From Sipunculus nudus (taxonomy: Eukaryota > Annelida > Sipuncula > Golfingiida > Sipunculidae): 64,000 nucleotides of DNA. The DNA is taken from assembly GCA_026874595.1 (NCBI GenBank), contig CM049313.1, forward strand, positions 44,360,659 to 44,424,658. Reading direction: 5' to 3'. The notes below the pieces were generated by a model. It worked only from the letters and a program-made list of their open reading frames with translations, ran no database searches and was not told where the DNA came from. A program made the position numbers and the translations under genes. This document shows positions 42,744-46,896 of this stretch, one piece after another; positions within the stretch are counted from its first letter, which is position 1; every line of letters begins with the position of its first letter.

Positions 42744-45700
42744 TATATACTAGCAAATAGTTTTTAGCGGTTTTGGGCGAACACGACATTTCGATCCGTG
42801 GTATCAGAAATCCACAGATGATCCGGAGATACGGAAAATCACACAAATCGCGTTACGCTATTAATATATAGATCCATTATATGTATGGTGTTGTGGATAA
42901 AAATCTTTTGGAACAGCGTTCAGAACATGTTTCGGTACAGCCTTCAGTCGCACACGATCACCCCAAGCCAGTGCCTAACATATGGTCGGGTTCTTTGACG
43001 AATAGTCATCTTCACATGTACCATGTGACATGAGAAACTGATCAACAATATCACATATACATACAAAAAAGTCCATAAAATAAACCTTAGAAGTATATGC
43101 AAAAGTGCCAGTTTATTTGTGAAAATAGTAACAATGATGGCCATGACGTATACGCAATAAGCATACATACTGAATGAAAGAATTTAAAGTCTTTAAAAAT
43201 AAAGAGTATTACATGATCATTATTAAAAAATCAGATGACACATGCATGTAAAAGAAATATACCAGTACATACGTATTAAATATACATTTTTACAGGAGCT
43301 TTACATTTGTATCTACAGTGATGAGAAAAAAAAATCTCGATTTTAAAAACATTTTAAGTCCTATGATGTGTTTACAACTTTGGTCGTGCCACTTCAGACA
43401 TGTACACATCACACTTTACCAAACACGACGTGAATTTGGTTAACATTTTCTTTACATCTGTTACAGTTACATAGTAGGCCTCATGTGCTGGTTAATATTT
43501 GTCAAGGACCTCAATCGCAATCGACTTCGTGCGACCAAGTGCAAATGTATAAGACCAAAAATAAAAAAATAATAAATAAATAAAAGGAATGGTTCTCAGG
43601 CACGCCCGCGTCAATTATAACACCCCCCCCCCCCGCATCTAAAACTTTTATTTTGATTTTCATATTTCAAGAGGAAAAATTAATACAATTTTTATAAGAT
43701 TTCTTTTATTATGTAGTGCTTTTGCGTGTTTTGCTATTTTCATGCTCATCCTTGATCCTATAAATTTTTATCGAAACATTCAAAACAAAGGTAAATATCG
43801 CCCGGCCTCACAGGTTTATGAAATAAAGTGCCTGAGAACCATACATTTTTGTTGGCCTATCCATCACGATTTCCTGTGACCCGGTAGATGTGCACTCGAG
43901 CATATCAGGTCACGAAGAGGGCGCCTGCAATACGATTCTTTCAAAGATCCCCCTTTGAGAAGGGATCGCCGATGTGGATTATTTCGGGCCGGTCACAGAG
44001 ATAACAGATATGGGTAACAGAGACCTAATTTCAGGTTTTCACAGACACTTTTCATGGGCCTCCTTGCATGACAAGAATGCAGATTCTAGGTCCAGTTGTT
44101 ACAATTCGTGCCACGTTATCAGATGACAGCATCCATAAAGGTCTCAAAAATAGAGAAAAAAAAATCCAAAAATTGAATTAAATATAGGTGGCACCACCAG
44201 TCTGCAGAAACTGATGAAACACTCCATAATCAATATCCATGCAAAGAATCATAGTGATCTCTGCATTTGTTGTTCAGATATTTCAACTTTTGTATCAAAT
44301 TGTCCATTATTCTGAGGGATACTTCGGAGTCCTATAGCTTGAAGGATTTGGGAAACAGAGACATAATTTTAGGTTTCCACAGACCCTTTCCATGGGCCTC
44401 CTTGCATGACAGGAATGAAGATTCTAGGTCCAGTTGTTACGATTTGTACCCTGTTGACAGATTACCACATTTAAAAGGTCTCAAAAATAGAGAAAAAAAT
44501 TCGTAAAAAAATGAAAAAAATAGAGGTGGCGCACCCAGTCTGCAGAAACTGATGGGACACCTCATGATCAATATGTATGCCAAAATTCATGACCATCAGT
44601 GTTGTAGTTATTGAGAAACTGCAGTTTTTGTATCAAATTTTTCATTAATCTTTGGGGTATTTTGGAGCCATACAGCTTAAAGGATATGAGTAACAGAGAC
44701 CTAATTTCAGGTTTCCATGGAGACTTTTTATGGGTCTCCCTGTGTGCCAAGAATGAAGATTCTAGGTCCAGTTGTTATGATTTGTGCCCTGTTAACAGAT
44801 GTTCGTATCTTTAAAGGTCTCAAAAATAGAGAAAAAAATTCGTAAAACACCCGAACAAATACAGGTGGTGCCACCAGTCTGCAGAAACTGATGAAACACT
44901 CCATGATCAATATCCATGCAAACAATTATGGTGATCTCTGCATTAGTTGTTCAGATACTTTAGCTTTTGTATCAAATTTTCCATTATTCTGAGCTGTACT
45001 TTGGAGTGCCATAGCTCAAAGGATATGGGTAATAGAGACCTAATTTCAGGTTTCCATGGAAACTTTTCATGGGTCTCCCTGTATGTGAAGATTGAAGATT
45101 CTAGGTCCAGTCTTTACGATTTGTACCCTGTTGACAGATAAATACATCCTAAAAGGTCTCAAAAATAGAGAAAAAAAATTGTAAAAATTTGAAAAAATAC
45201 AGGTGGCGCCACCAGTCTGCAGGAACTGATGGAACAAAAATCATGACTATCAGTGTTGTAGTTATTGAGATGTTGCAGTTTTTTTTTTTTTCATCAAATT
45301 TTCCATTAGTCTGGGGGGGGGTGTAATTGGGAGCCCCACAGCTCAAAGGATATGGGTAACAGAGACCTTATTACAGGTTTCCATGGAGACTTATCATAGG
45401 TCCTTCACTGTGTCAAGAATGAAGACTCTATGTCCAGTCTTTACGATTTGTGCCCTGTTAACAGATGTTCACATTTTTAAAGGTCTCAAAAAATAGAGAG
45501 CACAATTAGTAAAAAATCGAAAAATACAGATTGCGCCACCAGTCTGCAGAAACTGATGAAACATCTCATGATCAAAATGTATGCCAAAAATCATGACCAT
45601 CAGTGATGTAAGTAATGAGATATTGAAGTTTTTGTATGAAATTTTTGCCTATTCTGGGGGCAGGGGGATATTTGGGGACCAATAGCTCGAAGGATATGAG

Positions 45701-45900
45701 CAACAGAGGCCTAATTTCTGGTTTCAAAGGAGATTTTTCATGGACCTCTCAGAATTTCAAGGTTCAAGATTCTAGGTCTAGCGGTTACGATTTGGGCTTG
45801 GTTAATGGACAGACGGACAGACAGACGGACGACGGACAAGGAGTGATCGCTATAGCTCACATGACTTACAGTCAGCTGAGCAAAAAATCGCCTTACGGTA

Positions 45901-45951
<51 letters not shown>

Positions 45952-46865
45952 TAGAACGCCTGCTAACGGCCACGCCTCTATAACGGTCAATACGTCTAAT
46001 ACGGTCAGATTTTCCGGTCCCGAATTTTCGACCGTTATAATTCATGATCATTTTGTTGTCAATTACGGTCACTCCTCTATTCCGTATTACGGCCAGATCT
46101 CTCGGTCCCACAGGCCGGGAAACGCCTCAGTTACGGTCAGGGGCAGTGACTCCGTGACATAGGCTCAACAAAACGAGCGGCCACTTCTAACCTCAATATC
46201 ATTTCACAAGTGTCCGCTCGCACATATTCCTGTCTGTTTATGAGTGCCTGGATAAAGGTAATCACACTACCGTGACTGAGTTGTTTGACACGTAGCCAGC
46301 GTCGTACTACCCCAAATCAGCTTCATTCGTATGCACAATAGGCCTAGTAAGGCATGTGTTCCCACCTGCGTGTACATTTGTGAATCAGTCGTGCGAGCCG
46401 GATCTTAATCAGGGTGTTTGTCATTTAATTAACGAATGACAACCAGCGGGTCCCGATGATTATGTCATCAGAAAAATGTTAGGCAAACTGTGGATCTTTC
46501 TTTAATGTTCTTGCTCTCAAAGAAAAGGTGGATCTGATCAGGGAGAGTGACCGGAAAGCAGCCGACAGCTAGCAGGAATCTATGGTGTCGGCCGAGCTCA
46601 AGTTCAATACATACTTAAGAGGGAGCGAGAGACCATGGAACAGTATCTAGAAAACGCAAATGCCAGTAAAAAACGACGGTGTATCTACAGGGAATGTTGA
46701 ACTGAACGGTGTCATGTGGCAGAGGTTCAACAAGATGAGGGCTCAGTTACATTCTAACTCCCCTATCCTGGTCAAATCCTGAATAACAGCCACTCCCGTA
46801 TTAAGGCCACTTTTATCCAGTCCTGATGGTGACCGTAATACAGGCGTTCTACTGTATATATATAT

Positions 46866-46896
<31 letters not shown>

